Of a stretch of DNA of 64,000 bases, positions 11,081 through 22,830 are shown one piece after another. The position numbers and the translations under genes were made by a program. The DNA comes from Lumnitzera littorea. Its lineage: Eukaryota; Streptophyta; Magnoliopsida; Myrtales; Combretaceae. The notes under the pieces are model-generated. The model did no database searches. It was given only the letters and a program-made list of their open reading frames with translations, and was not told the origin of the DNA. The stretch lies in the NCBI GenBank assembly GCA_024138015.1, contig JAMXBB010000009.1, positions 10,039,661 through 10,103,660 on the forward strand. The letters run 5' to 3'. Positions within the stretch are counted from its first letter, which is position 1, and each line of letters starts with the position of its first letter.

Positions 11081-12409
11081 GGGTGGGAGAAAAAAAAACC
11101 CGTCTTTATCGAAAATTGAATTGAATTGAATAAAATATTCAATTTTATTTTCTCTTTATTTAAATTGTTTTACAATTTGTTTTTCCTTTAGCAAATTAGT
11201 TTTGTAGTTTGGTTTGGATGAATGAATCGAACCACATCATTCAAGTTGAATCGAACTGATATATATTTAAATAAAAAGAAAATTACTAGTTAAATCTTTT
11301 TTCTTTTTCTTTTTTATTTCTTGTGAACTTATTCGTAGCATGTTGATATTGCCAATTGAAATAGGATTTTTGTTTTTAGATGAACATAATAATACGTTAT
11401 CACTACTGAAAGTAAAACATACAATAATGACTTCTTTGGCTTACATATCTGAGCAACTTCAATATGCTAATTATTGATAGGCTATTTCAAACTTAAACCT
11501 CCAAGCTTAGGTACACATCCTCAATGCATGAGCCAAAACTAACAAGCTCGGGCCAATCTATTTAGGGCCTTGTTTAAGCTTTTTGAGCTCATGAAACATT
11601 GTCACTAAAGTCACTAATGCTAAGGTGACCTTGCTAGTGCTTAAGCCGAGCTCTTATGGGTTCAGTTGATCTTACTAGGAAATGTTGGCTAAAGTTCCCT
11701 ACTTGCTCCAACATCTTGGACCTTAGGATGTTAAGCCTACGATATGTAAGCTCAATCCATAAAATTAAAACAAGGTAAGATGGAATCCACTCAACCAAAT
11801 TAAGAAAGTACACAACTAGCGTTGCCTAATCCAAGATATTTCCTAGGATACTTGAATGTATCTTCTCGATATGTATACGTACACCTCAAAGATTCAGTAC
11901 ACCATCCTAAAAAGGATTATAACTCTTGCCTATAAATATTAGGTAAAGCTATAGGTAAAGGGGGGCAATATTTATCACTCTTGAGTCCTTTCCTTCTTTC
12001 TCTCTAACATTTTTGTTAATTTAAGTATCGAAATAATCGTACCAGATCTATTTTCACTAGCCTTATTAGCTCATGTTTGTTCATTTTGTAGTGTTCTAAC
12101 TTGCAAACCCACAACCAAAATCAAACCAACAACACTAATGAAGAATGGTTCTTAAAGAATAATGAAGACAAAGCAAAAACTGTTTGAGATAGAAAAGTTG
12201 GCAAGTAGTAAGCAATCATGTTTGATGCAAATAAGTAACGAATCTTAAAGAACTAGCAAGGCAAACAAAGTAAAATATATAAATATTTTTAAAGAAAATT
12301 AAATTGATTCAATAATAGGACTAAAATGGATAAAGATCTTGAAAACTTTATATAAAAAAAAAAGGAAAAAGAACATTGAATAACATGCAGTAGCATGCTA
12401 TTAGACACC

Positions 12410-12465
12410 GGGGGGGGGGGGGGGGGGTGAGGTGGTGGGGGTGGTGGCGCGGTGGGGAAGGAGGA
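12410..12465 (+). repeat. 18-G homopolymer followed by G-rich tract
   Basis: An uninterrupted run of 18 G at 12410-12427 is followed by TGAGGTGGTGGGGGTGGTGG and further G runs. Runs of three or more G separated by short loops fit the pattern of a potential G-quadruplex. Such a long G run is striking in AT-rich DNA and its exact length may be an assembly or sequencing uncertainty. Confidence 0.7.
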
Positions 12466-13469
12466 AATAACATTATCCGCAAACTGTTTAGTATTATCGA
12501 CACGTTGGTAAGACGAATACTATAAATTCAAATCATTATCAAACATACACGATATTAAATTTTTAAAAGCGATACTCTTCTATACTAGAAACATAGCTTA
12601 AATCATAAAATGCAAACTTTATCTCCTAGACCTCTACTATCAAGGGGTTTTCAATTTAACATTGCTTGTTAAAATGAGAACGAGGAGTAGTAAGAAAAAA
12701 AAATTAATGGTGAGTGACCGAGTGTTCATAAATATCATATAGAGATTCTCTCTCTCTCTTAAATAAATAAAAACAAGAAAATAAAATGGATGTTAGGTTT
12801 CTATTGCCTTGCAGTCTCATGCAAGATTAATACGAAGCAAGAAAGTCAATAAGCTCAACAATATATTAATTACAACCTTAAAAAATTATTTATATTTTTT
12901 AATTTAAATAATATTGGTATTCAAATTTGACATGAGCTTGATTAACATTTAACTTTTTAAATATTTTTAAAAATACGTACATACATCCTAAACAGTTGCT
13001 CAAGCTCCAAAACAGTCACTATTATGGTCCTTTTAGTGATAATTTTGGATTTTATCGATTTTTTTAGGGCCATTTATCTATTTTCGGAAATTATTGGAGG
13101 ATGGAGTTATACTTCAAGTTCAGGAGATTAAAGCGATTATTATTACCTGATCAATAGCCCACCACTATCTCTTTTTTCTTTAATCAAACACTTGATCAAT
13201 AGTTTCAGTAGTGCATTTGTAATTCAGAACTTTTTATATCGTGACCAATGTTTAGCCTCCTTTTTATTTTTATTTTTTAATTTTTAATGTTTTATTGTCT
13301 GGAATCTTTTCTGTCCCAAGTATTTAGCATTCGAAAAACAACTGTTCTCTGCACGTTCGTAATTAGTTAAAAATACACCCGAATTATCAAAATCTGGACC
13401 ACAATTTTGGCTTTAGAATCATGATGAAGATAATAAAATATATATAGCCTCTCAGTGACTTAATTATAA

Positions 13470-14260
13470 GAAATTATTAGTTAGTGGGTGAGACGATGTT
13501 TAACTCATCCTGATGCATTATGTACTTAGTTATGCAAAAGAAGAAGCGGCCCTAAAAATTTATGTTGGAAAGTAAATGGAGTAAATTGGACTCCGAACTT
13601 ATCTAATTTTAATGACATTGGAGTCGTATTTTATTTGTTCTTCCTACATGAGTCACATAACCACGACCGGTCGACTAGAACCCTAATCGGTTGTATATAA
13701 TAACCACCAGATAATGAATAAGCCCGATAAGACGAGCTTGGCTCAGCCCCATGTTCCATTTATGTATTTAACGGTATCTTTCTACTTATTTAGTACATAC
13801 TCAAATCCCGCAGAAATATCAAATTAAACTCACCAATCTCCACGTTGACTTAAATTTTTAGCAACTTAACATGCATGTATGCTTGAGTATTATCTACTCG
13901 CAGCTCCTCTAATTCAATCTTACCAACTGCTGAGGTATAGGCAACCTAGTGCGCAGCAGAGCCTCTATCATCCTATGTCAAGATGGAGTCAACTTTTTAG
14001 CCTGAAAACATTGTTGAGCTACGTACTCCCTTAGCACTGGTGTCACCTCTTCATTCATACCGATTAGTGTAATCTCAAGCCATCAAGTACTTATTAGACC
14101 TCTTAAGGTTGTGTTTATAAATGATTGCTTAGAGAAGGTATTTAACCTGTAACGTTAGCATCCCAAACAACCAGTCATTTTTAGTAACTCTCGACCTTAT
14201 AAAGGATTAATTCATCGAAGTTGTTTACTAATTTTTAAAATCTTTTATATATCCCATGTT
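13470..14260 (-). pseudogene. R repeat copy 1, left part (protein-like, unidentified)
   Basis: This stretch aligns by eye over several hundred bases with 26510-27370, sharing for example GAATAAGCCCGATAAG and CATGTTCCAT (13717-13756 and 26988-27033). Minus-strand frames look protein-like (LLKI...FNLIFLRDLS here, against LEIIECDLTFLRDLDRYR in copy 2) but carry stops. The copia element at 14266 interrupts it; further R-like sequence resumes near 21100. I do not recognise the family. It could be a fragment of a host gene copied by transposition or a non-autonomous element. Confidence 0.5.
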
Positions 14261-14265
14261 ATCAT
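14261..14265 (+). repeat. Target-site duplication ATCAT, left copy (copia element)
   Basis: ATCAT directly precedes the left LTR (TGAAAGAAAA...). The same five bases follow the right LTR at 20794-20798. A five-base duplication is the normal outcome of LTR retrotransposon integration. Confidence 0.85.
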
Positions 14266-14693
14266 TGAAAGAAAATATATATATCTAAATCAAATTAAAT
14301 GTAAATAGATACAGAATTATAGCATGTTAAGCATAAAGTAAAAGAGAAATTCATGTACCTGAATTAAGAGAAGGATCCATCTTGAATATCTTGTCTATTA
14401 TAAATAATGTGAGAGAATACTAATTTCTTTTTGACATGAAATTAGGGTTAGAATCAAACTGTTTAATATAAGAGCAGCTTTATATCATTGTCAAATAAGA
14501 ACAGGGACCTCTCATTAGGCAATTAAGTAAGCAGCCATACCCATCACAAGTTATCTACATAAAAATCCCAATTATAATGTCCATAACTGTTAAGTAATAA
14601 AACAATAATACCATAATGATATATTAATAATTCCGAAAGATTATATTTTAAATAATTGATTAATGCTAATCCATATAATAAAATAATTTAACA
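14266..14693 (-). repeat. 3' LTR of the copia element (428 bp)
   Basis: On the plus strand it runs TGAAAGAAAATATAT...ATAATTTAACA, so both strands show TG...CA ends. It aligns along its length with 20346-20793 (shared blocks include TAGATACAGAATTATAG and GGATCCATCTTGAATATC-like sequence). Confidence 0.9.
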
Positions 14694-15150
14694 ATCTTTC
14701 ACTTAGATAGCATTAGTTAATTATAAAAAATATACAAATTATTTGATCGAAAATATTAATTATAGTCAAAGCACATATCAATGGATAGTTTAAGAAATAT
14801 AAAGCTTTAACATTATAGAAATAGTATCCGATAGGGATATATATCATACACGTTAATACGCTCATATTTCAACAAAAGAATAATTGACAAGAAAAACACA
14901 ATAAAATAACATAAATGTGTCATTTCAAATATCGATCCAAGCATCTTAATAATGTTATTAGAGATATGATAGTAAAAAATGATGTCACCTCATACACATC
15001 TCATAATAATAACAACAAATTTTCAAACTTCAATTAACCCAAAACATCAAAAGACTTCACCAAACCCATGTGAGTTACATGATTTTGAAAAACTCTAATA
15101 ATTAAGCCTTTAATAAGTAGATCTATTAACATGTTCTCTATAGCAATATG
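14694..15150 (-). other. Copia 3' untranslated region between pol and 3' LTR
   Basis: AT-rich sequence with no frame, between the end of the RNase H domain and the 3' LTR. A weak purine stretch (AAGTGAAAGAT on the minus strand at about 14694-14704) abuts the LTR and could be the remnant polypurine tract. Confidence 0.5.
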
Positions 15151-18100
15151 CCTAATATGAGTCTAAAACTCCATAATTTTCTCTCTAACAAATAAATATT
15201 TTATATCAAAATGCTTTGAGTGAAAAGAACTTTTATTATTTTGAGAGAAATGCATAGCAACAGTATTATCACAATATATCACAAGTGGCCTAGATATGCT
15301 TTCAACAATATGAAAACCAGAAATTAAGTTCTTTAGCCACATAGCTTGACAAGTAACCTCATAGCAAGCAATATACTCTACTTTTATGGTAGAAGTAACT
15401 GTAAGTGTTTGTTTGATACTCTTCCATGAAATAGCTCCTCCTCTTATCATAAAAACAAAACCAAAAGTAAACTTTCAGTTTTTAAGGTAACTTGCAAAAT
15501 CAGAATCAAAATAGCTAATGACTTGAAGTTGATCAAACTTGTTATAGGTTAGCATAAAATCCTTGGTGCCCTACAAATATCTCATGACCCTTTTTATGGC
15601 TTTCTAATGACCCAAACCTCGGTTGCTCAAGTATCTCCCTAAAGAATTAACAGTAAAGGCAATATCGAGACAAGTACATACTTGAGCATACATCAGACTA
15701 CCAATAGCAGAAGCATATGGGGCCTTCTCCATTTCAATTCTCTCTTTATTATTTTGAAGACATTGAGATTTAGAGAGCTTGTCACCCTTTTGAACAGCTG
15801 CAGCACAAGGGGAGCATGCATGCATGCTAGCATGCTAAATTGCTTAAATACCTTTTCAAAATACCCTTTTTGAGACAATCCAAAATTGCCATGTGACCTA
15901 TAACTATAAATCTGAATGCCTAGAATAATTAAAGCATCTCTAAGGTCCTTCATGTTAAAGTGGTTGTTCAACATCTGTCTTGTCTCAATTAAAAGTTTAA
16001 CACAGCTATTAGCAAGAAGTATATCATTGACATACAAGATGAGAATTATAAAATTGCTCCCATTAGTCTTCAGATAAATACATTGATCTGAAGAATTTTC
16101 CTTAAAGCCAAAAGAAGTGACAACCTAATCAAATTTTAAATACCATTGTCTAGAAGCCTGTTTTAGCCCATAAATAGATTTCTTTAGTCTACATACTAAG
16201 TGCTCTTTATCTTCTTCAACAAAATCGTTAAGTTGAACCATATAGACATCTTTAGCCAAATCTCCATTTAGAAAGGCCGTTTTAACATCCAATGATGAAG
16301 TTCTAAATCAAAGTGAGCTACCAAAGCCATAACAACTCAAAAAGCATCCTTAGTGGAAATTAGTGAGAACGTCTCCTTATAATCGATGCCCTCTCTTTGA
16401 CTATAGTCTTTTGTTACTAGTCTAGCTTTGTACCTTTTAACTTCACCATCAGGATTACACTTGGTCTTAAAGACCCATTTGCACTTAACTGGTTCGTAAT
16501 CATCTGGCAATTCCACAAGATCCTAAATACTATTGTGAGACATGGAAGCTAATTTATCATGCATTGCATTAAGCCAATTAGAAGCATGAGAGCTAGAGAT
16601 ATCTTCTTTAAAAGATATAGGATCACTATCATCGTTGAGGTCGAACTCATTTTCTTGAAGATACATTATGTAATCATTCAGTATTGAAGGCCTGCGTACT
16701 TTTTGAGATTGCCATAATGGAACCTCTTCAACAATATTATTACGTACATGTCCATCTACTAATGGTGCCACTACATTTTCTTCTTCTTGAATAGTTTGAT
16801 TATTATCATGAATAACTGGAATAACAACATCTGCAGGAAGTGAAATAGTTGGCATAGGAATTATAGTGCTATCTTCTTTAAAAGTGACTAGTCGTGGTGT
16901 ATGGCTCTTACTATATAAGTCATCCTTAAAGAATATTGCACGATCAGATTCAATAATCCACATGGAGTGTGATAGACAATAGAATCTATAGCCTTTAGAA
17001 CCTATGCAATAGCCTATGAAGAAGCCATTGTCAGTCTTAAGGTCAATCTTCTTCAGCTGAGGATTATAAGGTCTTACCTTTGCCTTACAACCTTATACAT
17101 GAAAATGTTTCAAACTTGGCTTCTTTCTAGTCATTAGCTTATAGGTCGTTTTTGGTATGGACTTACTAGGTACTCGATTAAGAATTTAAATTGTAGTCCT
17201 TAACGCATCTCCCCAAAGAAAATTTAGTAAGGTTGAATGGCTCAACATGCATCTCACCATATCTAGAAGTGTATAGTTTCGCCTTTTTGCAACTCCATTT
17301 TGCTTTGTAGTACTAGGCATAGTATATTAGGCTTCAATTTCGTATTCTTCAAGAAATTTGGCAAAGGGTCCTGGGTTTCTTCCAGTCTCATCGTATCTAC
17401 CATAATATTCTCCTCTTTTATCAGATCTTACACATTTGATCATCTTACCCGACTTCAATTCAATAGTAGCCTTAAAAGATTCGAATGCATCTAAGGTGCT
17501 AGACTTTTCTTGAAGAAGATCTATCCAACTAAACTTAGAGAAATCATCTATAGAAGTAATAAAATACCTATATCTACTGATGGCAGTAGGTGTAATGGGC
17601 TCATGAATATTAGTGTCGATTAGCTCTAACACATCAATGCATCTATTTGCTCCTTTTTTTCTAACTTTAGTAGTAATTTTCCCTTAATGCAAGTATCAAA
17701 ATAAAAGAAATCAAGATTATGTAGAATGCCTGTTTAATCAATCTCTCAATTCGGGGTCTAGAAATTTGCCCCAAACGTCTATGCCATAACATAGAAGATT
17801 TCTCATCAATCTTGCCACGCTTGTTTCTAACTACAGTATTAATAAACATATCATTTAAATTTAGCATATATAGCCCATCATGTAAGATTCTTGAACCAAC
17901 AATAGTAGAATCAAGATAAATAATAAGTTTCCCATTGCCAAATTTAAAGGTGTAGCCATAAATATCTAAAGTTGAAACTAAAATTAAATTCCTTCTCATG
18001 GAAGGTACATAAATAGTATCTTTCAATAACAAAGTGTATCTGAATTGCAAATTCAAAGAGACTACTCCTATTTCTTCAATAGATACCTTAGCTCCATCTC

Positions 18101-18260
18101 CTAAAATAATCTTGGATTTAGCATTACTTAGCTTCCTTAGCTTTGTAAACCTTTGTAAAGAATTCATAACATGAATAGTTGCACCTCAGTCTAACCACCA
18201 AGTGTTTGGAGGAACATCAATCACATTGGATTCAAAACAAGCTAAAGCTAGAAGTGTACC
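15150..18260 (-). pseudogene. Ty1/copia pol (PR-INT-RT-RNH), broken
   Basis: Minus strand, in order. Protease near 18180-18200 reads TWWLD-stop-GATIHV, so a stop replaces the middle of the D-S/T-G catalytic motif. The GAG-pre-integrase region is WHRRLGQISRPRIERL (about 17735-17790). The integrase core is 17140-17640 (FITSIDDFSKFSW; VRSDKRGEY), but the third catalytic residue is changed: QNGVAKRRN has Lys where Glu is expected (about 17290). The linker with RRPSILNDYIMYLQ lies at 16523-16963. Reverse transcriptase lies at 15690-16500 (KWVFKTKCNPDGEVKRYKAR), with YVNDILLA instead of YVDD near 16030. RNase H is 15163-15450 (TIKVEYIACYE; VIYCDNTVA). Several stops and frameshifts separate these blocks. 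Relatedness to TNT1-type copia polyproteins is clear; the lineage is not assigned. Confidence 0.9.
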
Positions 18261-19058
18261 TTACTTTTCATTTTTCTTCTTAAGAATATAACAGTCATCC
18301 ACCTTATGACCATACTTCTTGCAATACTTGCAATTTCCCTTAAAGAATTTCTTGTTAGGTTCTAATTGTTGTGCTACTTTTCCTATTTTCTTCTTATCAG
18401 AGTTCAATTTGCCTTTATGACCCTTCCTCTTCTTATTATTAATACTGGAGGTAGAAGTAATAAATTGAACATTATGTGATTTTCCCTTCTTCATAGATTC
18501 TTCCTCTTGAGTAACTATAGCAATCATCTCATCAACAGTCCACTCATCTTTTTGAGTGTTATAAGAAGTTTTCAAAACATCAAATTGAGATGGGAGTGAC
18601 TCCAAGACTTGCCAAATTAGATAACTTTCACCAAGTTCAACTTTCAAGGATTTCAATTTATTATAATAGTGCACCGGTTTCATCATATGCTCATGTACAC
18701 CACTAACGCCATCATACTTAGTCTTCTCAAGTAAGGAGAGATATTGGCTCTTCTGTGCTTTATCAAAAGTCTTAAATTTCTTACCAATGGACTTAAAAAA
18801 TTCCTGAGCATTTTCAATCTCTAGAATGCTCTGTCTAATAGACTTATTTATAGTGTATTTCATCACCATTAGGCATACCCTATTTAAGTGCTCTAAATTT
18901 TCATGAAAAGTTTTTTCAATTGCAGTGGACTCGCTGGTAAGAATTGAAGGTTCTTTTTCTCTTAAAGCTAAGTCCACATTAGTAATAGCTAAATAGAGAT
19001 CTAGAGATTTCTTCTGGTCCTCAAAATTGGTCCCACTCAATGTTTTGATAGAAATCAA
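18261..19058 (-). CDS. Ty1/copia gag with CCHC zinc knuckle
   Basis: An uninterrupted 265-residue frame. Residues about 5-150 form a UBN2-type copia gag core (W-less here, with LSGTNFEDQKKSLDLYLAI at the start and MKPVHYYNKLKSLKVELGES near 130). EEESMKKGKS precedes a Lys-rich stretch. Near residues 243-256 lies CKYCKKYGHKVDDC, a C-x2-C-x4-H-x4-C nucleic-acid-binding knuckle. It forms the particle shell and binds RNA in related elements. The start at 19058 is the first Met before the conserved N-terminal block. It ends in a TAA at 18261-18263; the same frame continues into the protease region, so ancestrally gag and pol were probably one ORF. It is the best preserved coding sequence in the window. 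Confidence 0.88.
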   Translation of the reverse strand: MISIKTLSGTNFEDQKKSLDLYLAITNVDLALREKEPSILTSESTAIEKTFHENLEHLNRVCLMVMKYTINKSIRQSILEIENAQEFFKSIGKKFKTFDKAQKSQYLSLLEKTKYDGVSGVHEHMMKPVHYYNKLKSLKVELGESYLIWQVLESLPSQFDVLKTSYNTQKDEWTVDEMIAIVTQEEESMKKGKSHNVQFITSTSSINNKKRKGHKGKLNSDKKKIGKVAQQLEPNKKFFKGNCKYCKKYGHKVDDCYILKKKNEK

Positions 19059-20330
19059 TTACATAAGCAAAGAAGCAAGCATCAAGTCAACAAAGAAACA
19101 TTTAATATACATGATATTAACATGTAAATTAGAGAGTTAAATGATTCCGTATGCACAACAAATGTAACTTTAACAGAAATTTTTTATTTATTATGATCCC
19201 ACCTAAAGGTTCCGAATCACAATAAATAAGAAATGTAATAATACAATATACAAATCTCATGTCACTAAAAAAAAAAAATTCTAATACTGATAGGTTACTT
19301 AGAACAAAATTGACATAAGTGTAGAATTAATAATACATTGTATCAACAAGAAATCATATCAATAACAACATACCGATAGAGTATAATTATTATTATGTGA
19401 CTATAATTAAAAGAAATTGATTTTTTTTAAATAAAATTTTTTATAGTTGTACTCACGATAGATAAGTGGGCTTACAACTATATAAAATTAATAACACTCG
19501 TGTCTAACAAAATATGATAAATTTATTTCATATATAATATCGTATTGAATCAACATAGAATGTATTATTTAACTCATAGAAGGACTTAAAAATAAAAAAA
19601 GGTTCTAAAAGATACCATTGTAATAAATTGATTGAGTCAATTTACTTTAAATTTATTTAAAACTCTCTCTATTTTCATAAATCAACCTGTCAAAAAAAAG
19701 CCCCAAATAATTGGCAAAATCAAAAGCACAAGCAACAATTCGTGGGCAGCTGAAAATAAAAGAACTGTTCATTAGAATTGTACCAATGATTTCACAACTA
19801 CAGGCTTATGAAATAAAAGCAACCCAGGGTAACAAATTATGTAGATTAATGTTTGCGTGAATTCTACGTTGAACTGCCGAAAGAAAAAGAAAAGACGAAT
19901 GGTCGAAAGAATAAGGAAAACACGATGCCTCCAATTTCATGTTTCCAAAGTGCCTCCAATTTCGTATATCGAGGGAGACACATTTGATCAAAAGTAGACT
20001 TTCAACAATCAGATTCTTCCAATTTCATATTATGAGGTATATAAATATAATATCAACCTCAATAATTCATGTAATGTCGAAACCAATAATCTAGATTCTA
20101 TTGACGATCAAGAGGAAATTACGAAACGAATTCTCCCTCTTTTTTTTTTTTTTTTAATTATATATATATATATGTGTGTGTGTGGTACATAGAATATGTA
20201 TAAAATAAGAAACCCTAATTTGATTTGTTAATTTAGTCAAAATTGGAACTAACATAATTAGGGTTCTTAGATTTTATTCAATTATATATAAAAAAATATA
20301 AAAGAAACAGCCATATTCTACATCTATAAT
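19059..20330 (-). other. Long leader of the copia element
   Basis: About 1.27 kb between primer site and gag, longer than in most copia elements, AT-rich and without a supported frame. Near 19603-19618 the minus strand contains TGGTATC followed by AGAACC-like sequence, loosely like a second primer site, which might reflect a rearranged leader. The 61-codon frame at 19806-19991 has no recognisable content. Confidence 0.45.
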
Positions 20331-20343
20331 AGCTCTGATATCA
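20331..20343 (-). promoter_or_regulatory. Primer-binding site, initiator-Met type (copia element)
   Basis: The minus strand reads TGATATCAGAGCT; the canonical plant initiator-Met primer site is TGGTATCAGAGC, one mismatch in 12. It lies two bases inside the 5' LTR. Confidence 0.85.
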
Positions 20344-20345
20344 AT

Positions 20346-20793
20346 TGAAAGAAAAAAAATATATATATATATATATATCTAAATTAAATTGAATGTAAAT
20401 AGATACAGAATTATAGGATATTAAGCATAAAGTAAAAAAGAAATTCATGTATTTGGAATAAGAGAAGGATTCATCTTGAATATCTTGTTTATTATAAAGA
20501 ATGTGAGAGAATAGTACTTTTTTTTTTTGTTTTATAGGAGCTTGGGGTTAGAATTAAGTTGTTTAATGGGAGAGTAGTTTTATATCATTGTTTGATGAGA
20601 GTAGAGGCCTCTTATTAGGCAACTAAGTGAGTAGTCCTACTCATCACTGGTTATGCATATAAAAAACCTAATTATAATGTCCATAACAGTCAAGTAATAA
20701 AACAATAATATCATAATGATATATTAATAATTCAAAAAGATTATATTCTAAATAATTAATTAATGCTAATTCATATAATAAAATAATTTAACA
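20346..20793 (-). repeat. 5' LTR of the copia element (448 bp)
   Basis: Same ends as the left copy (TGAAAGAAAA...TTTAACA on the plus strand), longer mainly through an expanded TA run at 20358-20378 and a T run near 20518-20530. It abuts the primer site on one side and the ATCAT duplication on the other. Confidence 0.9.
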
Positions 20794-20798
20794 ATCAT
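20794..20798 (+). repeat. Target-site duplication ATCAT, right copy (copia element)
   Basis: ATCAT follows the right LTR immediately and matches 14261-14265. Confidence 0.85.
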
Positions 20799-21099
20799 TA
20801 CTTTTCAAAATAATATAAAAATATAATATTTTTTAGTACAATATATTAATTTATTTTACTAACTATTTAAAAAAATTACGAATGTCATTGCTTTGCAATA
20901 GCAAAATTAGCAAAGAAGGAGAATGTTCAGCAAAAATCAAATGCAAAAGAAAGAAAAAAAATAAAAAATGTTGGGCAATCGGTACCAAATTAGGTACTTA
21001 ATTACTTGTAAGCATCTTTGGATGCTTATCCTTTATAAGTAAAAGTGGGGTGCTTATTATAGGAATCTATGCCAAGTATTCTTTATAATCATATTTTAA
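20799..21099. other. AT-rich sequence between copia element and R repeat
   Basis: No frame or repeat recognised. It should be continuous with 14140-14260 before the copia insertion. Confidence 0.4.
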
Positions 21100-22830
21100 G
21101 CTCTACCTTCCTCAAGATTCGCAGTGCTTTGGATATTGTACAATAGTTGAGAAAAGTAAAATGAAAATTTCTTTTTGTTTCTAAGATTCACATTTACAAT
21201 AGAATTATCGAATTACAATATCTCATAGCAGGAACTAATTACTAATAAACATGTAAGTAGGTGCATCTTTATAGAATACTTAATCCGACCGATCTAATTC
21301 CCTTTAGGGTAATTCTTTAAGGTGTTCTATGATGGTTTCAAAAGTCCTTATAGAGTATCCTATTCATAAGATTAGCAATATTTAGTATATTTGTTTTATC
21401 TATCATAAATTAGAATAGATAAGTGTATACATCTTTTACAAAAAGTAGCCCGCAGCATAGAGCTGAATCCCTTGTGTAGGTCAGAATATTAAAACGTATC
21501 AAATCATTGATTGGTTGGAGGAATATATCGGTACTCTCACTTGCAGTTATTATTAGATGAAGCAGAGGCATAGAGCATCCAAAAGTAGAAATGAATACTT
21601 AAAAGGAAACGTGAAATGGACTTTGAACAATTAAGAGAGAATCATTTTTCGTTGAGGTTGATGTGAAAACATAAATTAATGGAAACATGTAACTAAATGA
21701 TCATATGTTGTTATGGGGGGTTTAGAATGGATTGAGTTACAAGGTCATCAATACACTATAGATATATATTCTCCTATAAATATATAAGATGTCTGTTTCT
21801 ACCTAAAAAAAAAAAAGAAAGAAACCCTTATAAGATTTTAAAATGGATTTCAAAAAGCATTACTAGGTATCAGATTGAATTCGGGTTTTACTAAATTTAT
21901 CCATGACCCGACCCGCTTTCCATCATACCCCCTTAGAACATTTTCATATACCCAGATTTTACTATAGTAAAACCATTATAGGACAATATAGGCACATATT
22001 TTACATTTCTACACAATGCATACTCACCTATTATGCTGTATAATTCAAACTTTACATATTGCTACAATTTCAAGTATGTGCCCATTACTCATATGCATAT
22101 TACCACTTTCCACAACTCCATAGGTCTAGAATCCATATCCCGTACAACACAGGCGAGTGTTGACCCTTCAAAGCTTGAGACTTAATCTGAGCATCTCTTC
22201 CATTTTCATAAGCAAGAAACACAATATCATCTTCCGACTAGTCTAGCCTCATCCATAGATGCTTTATCCTTATCATCACGCAATACGCTTCGAATCTACT
22301 TATTTGGGCATCATGTGACACTCTTCCTTGTAGTGAAAGTAGACGGGGTAGACCGTGTCTTAGCCTCTAGGTTTCTCTTAAGAACCGATATTGCTAAAAC
22401 TTCTTCTAAAATACTATTATACAGACTTGACAGAATTGCCGTTAGGATATTCTCATTAAGTTCTGACTCACTCCTTATCCTTCATAGATTCCAGTAGCTT
22501 ATCAATTGCCTTCTTAAATCCGACTATACCAAGATCCCTAGCATTTGTACTTACTACCGTCTTAAGTGTTGTGCTTCCATCAAATTTCTCAATAACATAC
22601 TTTAGCTGTCTTTTTTTTAGTGTATAGATGATATAATTTAAATTCATGAGAGATTCTTTCTTTGATATAAATTTATTATGATGTAAACTTTGGATGCAGT
22701 CAATATAACACCCAATTACAAGAGAAAACCAAGTATTAGGATAGAAATATTGCCATTGGGATTTTAATATGAAATCCCCAAAATACCAAGGTAGCATACT
22801 ATGGATAAAATTGGATAGTTTCATTATAAC
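21100..22830 (-). repeat. R repeat copy 1, right part
   Basis: Two blocks tie this to the other copies. First, 21110-21160 (ATTGTACAATAGTTGAG) matches 27405-27430 (ATTGCGCAATAGTTGAG). Second, 22300-22800 matches 62480-62970 almost throughout (for example CTTGTAGTGAAAGTAGA and CTATACCAAGATC). Together with 13470-14260 it represents one copy split by the copia element. The part 21200-21900 has no recognisable content. Confidence 0.6.
22290..22824 (-). pseudogene. Protein-like fragment in R copy 1 (ARDLGIVGFKKAIDKLLESMK...)
   Basis: The minus strand has an open stretch ending LGIVGFKKAIDKLLESMKDKE (22468-22824). Past a stop or frameshift it continues as NSILEEVLAISVLKR-like sequence. The copy at 62557-62757 encodes the same segment with few differences (LGIVEFKKAFDKLLESMKNK, LNEKILRGILSS). 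Conservation of the amino-acid pattern between two diverged copies argues for coding ancestry. No domain is recognised; the upstream 60 residues (MKLSNFIHSMLPWYFGDF...) could be intron or unrelated. Confidence 0.45.

Larger units (their letters stand above)
8524..13469. other. AT-rich spacer with no supported gene
   Basis: I searched both strands and found no frame with family resemblance. The plus-strand frame at 8784-8987 is Phe/Ser-rich from T-rich DNA and unsupported. Contents are short degenerate direct repeats of CTCGAGTTCAAG-like sequence (9150-9550), a GTG/GTA-rich patch (10700-11080) and an 18-G tract (12410-12427). It may hold very old transposon remains that I cannot recognise. Confidence 0.5.
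14266..20793 (-). mobile_element. Complete but inactive Ty1/copia retrotransposon
   Basis: Two LTRs (14266-14693 and 20346-20793), an initiator-Met-type primer site at 20331-20343, gag at 18261-19058 and a broken pol at about 15150-18260, all on the minus strand, flanked by an ATCAT duplication. The order protease, integrase, reverse transcriptase, RNase H defines Ty1/copia. Total length is about 6.5 kb. The LTRs differ by many substitutions and small indels, and catalytic residues are lost in protease, integrase and reverse transcriptase, so the insertion is old. It interrupts an R repeat. Confidence 0.92.

Noticed and set aside
20331..20343. tRNA-like sequences at primer-binding sites (also 2841, 52050, 57334, 59589) as tRNA genes
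   Set aside because: Only 12-20 bases match the tRNA 3' end, on the complementary strand, next to LTR ends. There is no cloverleaf.
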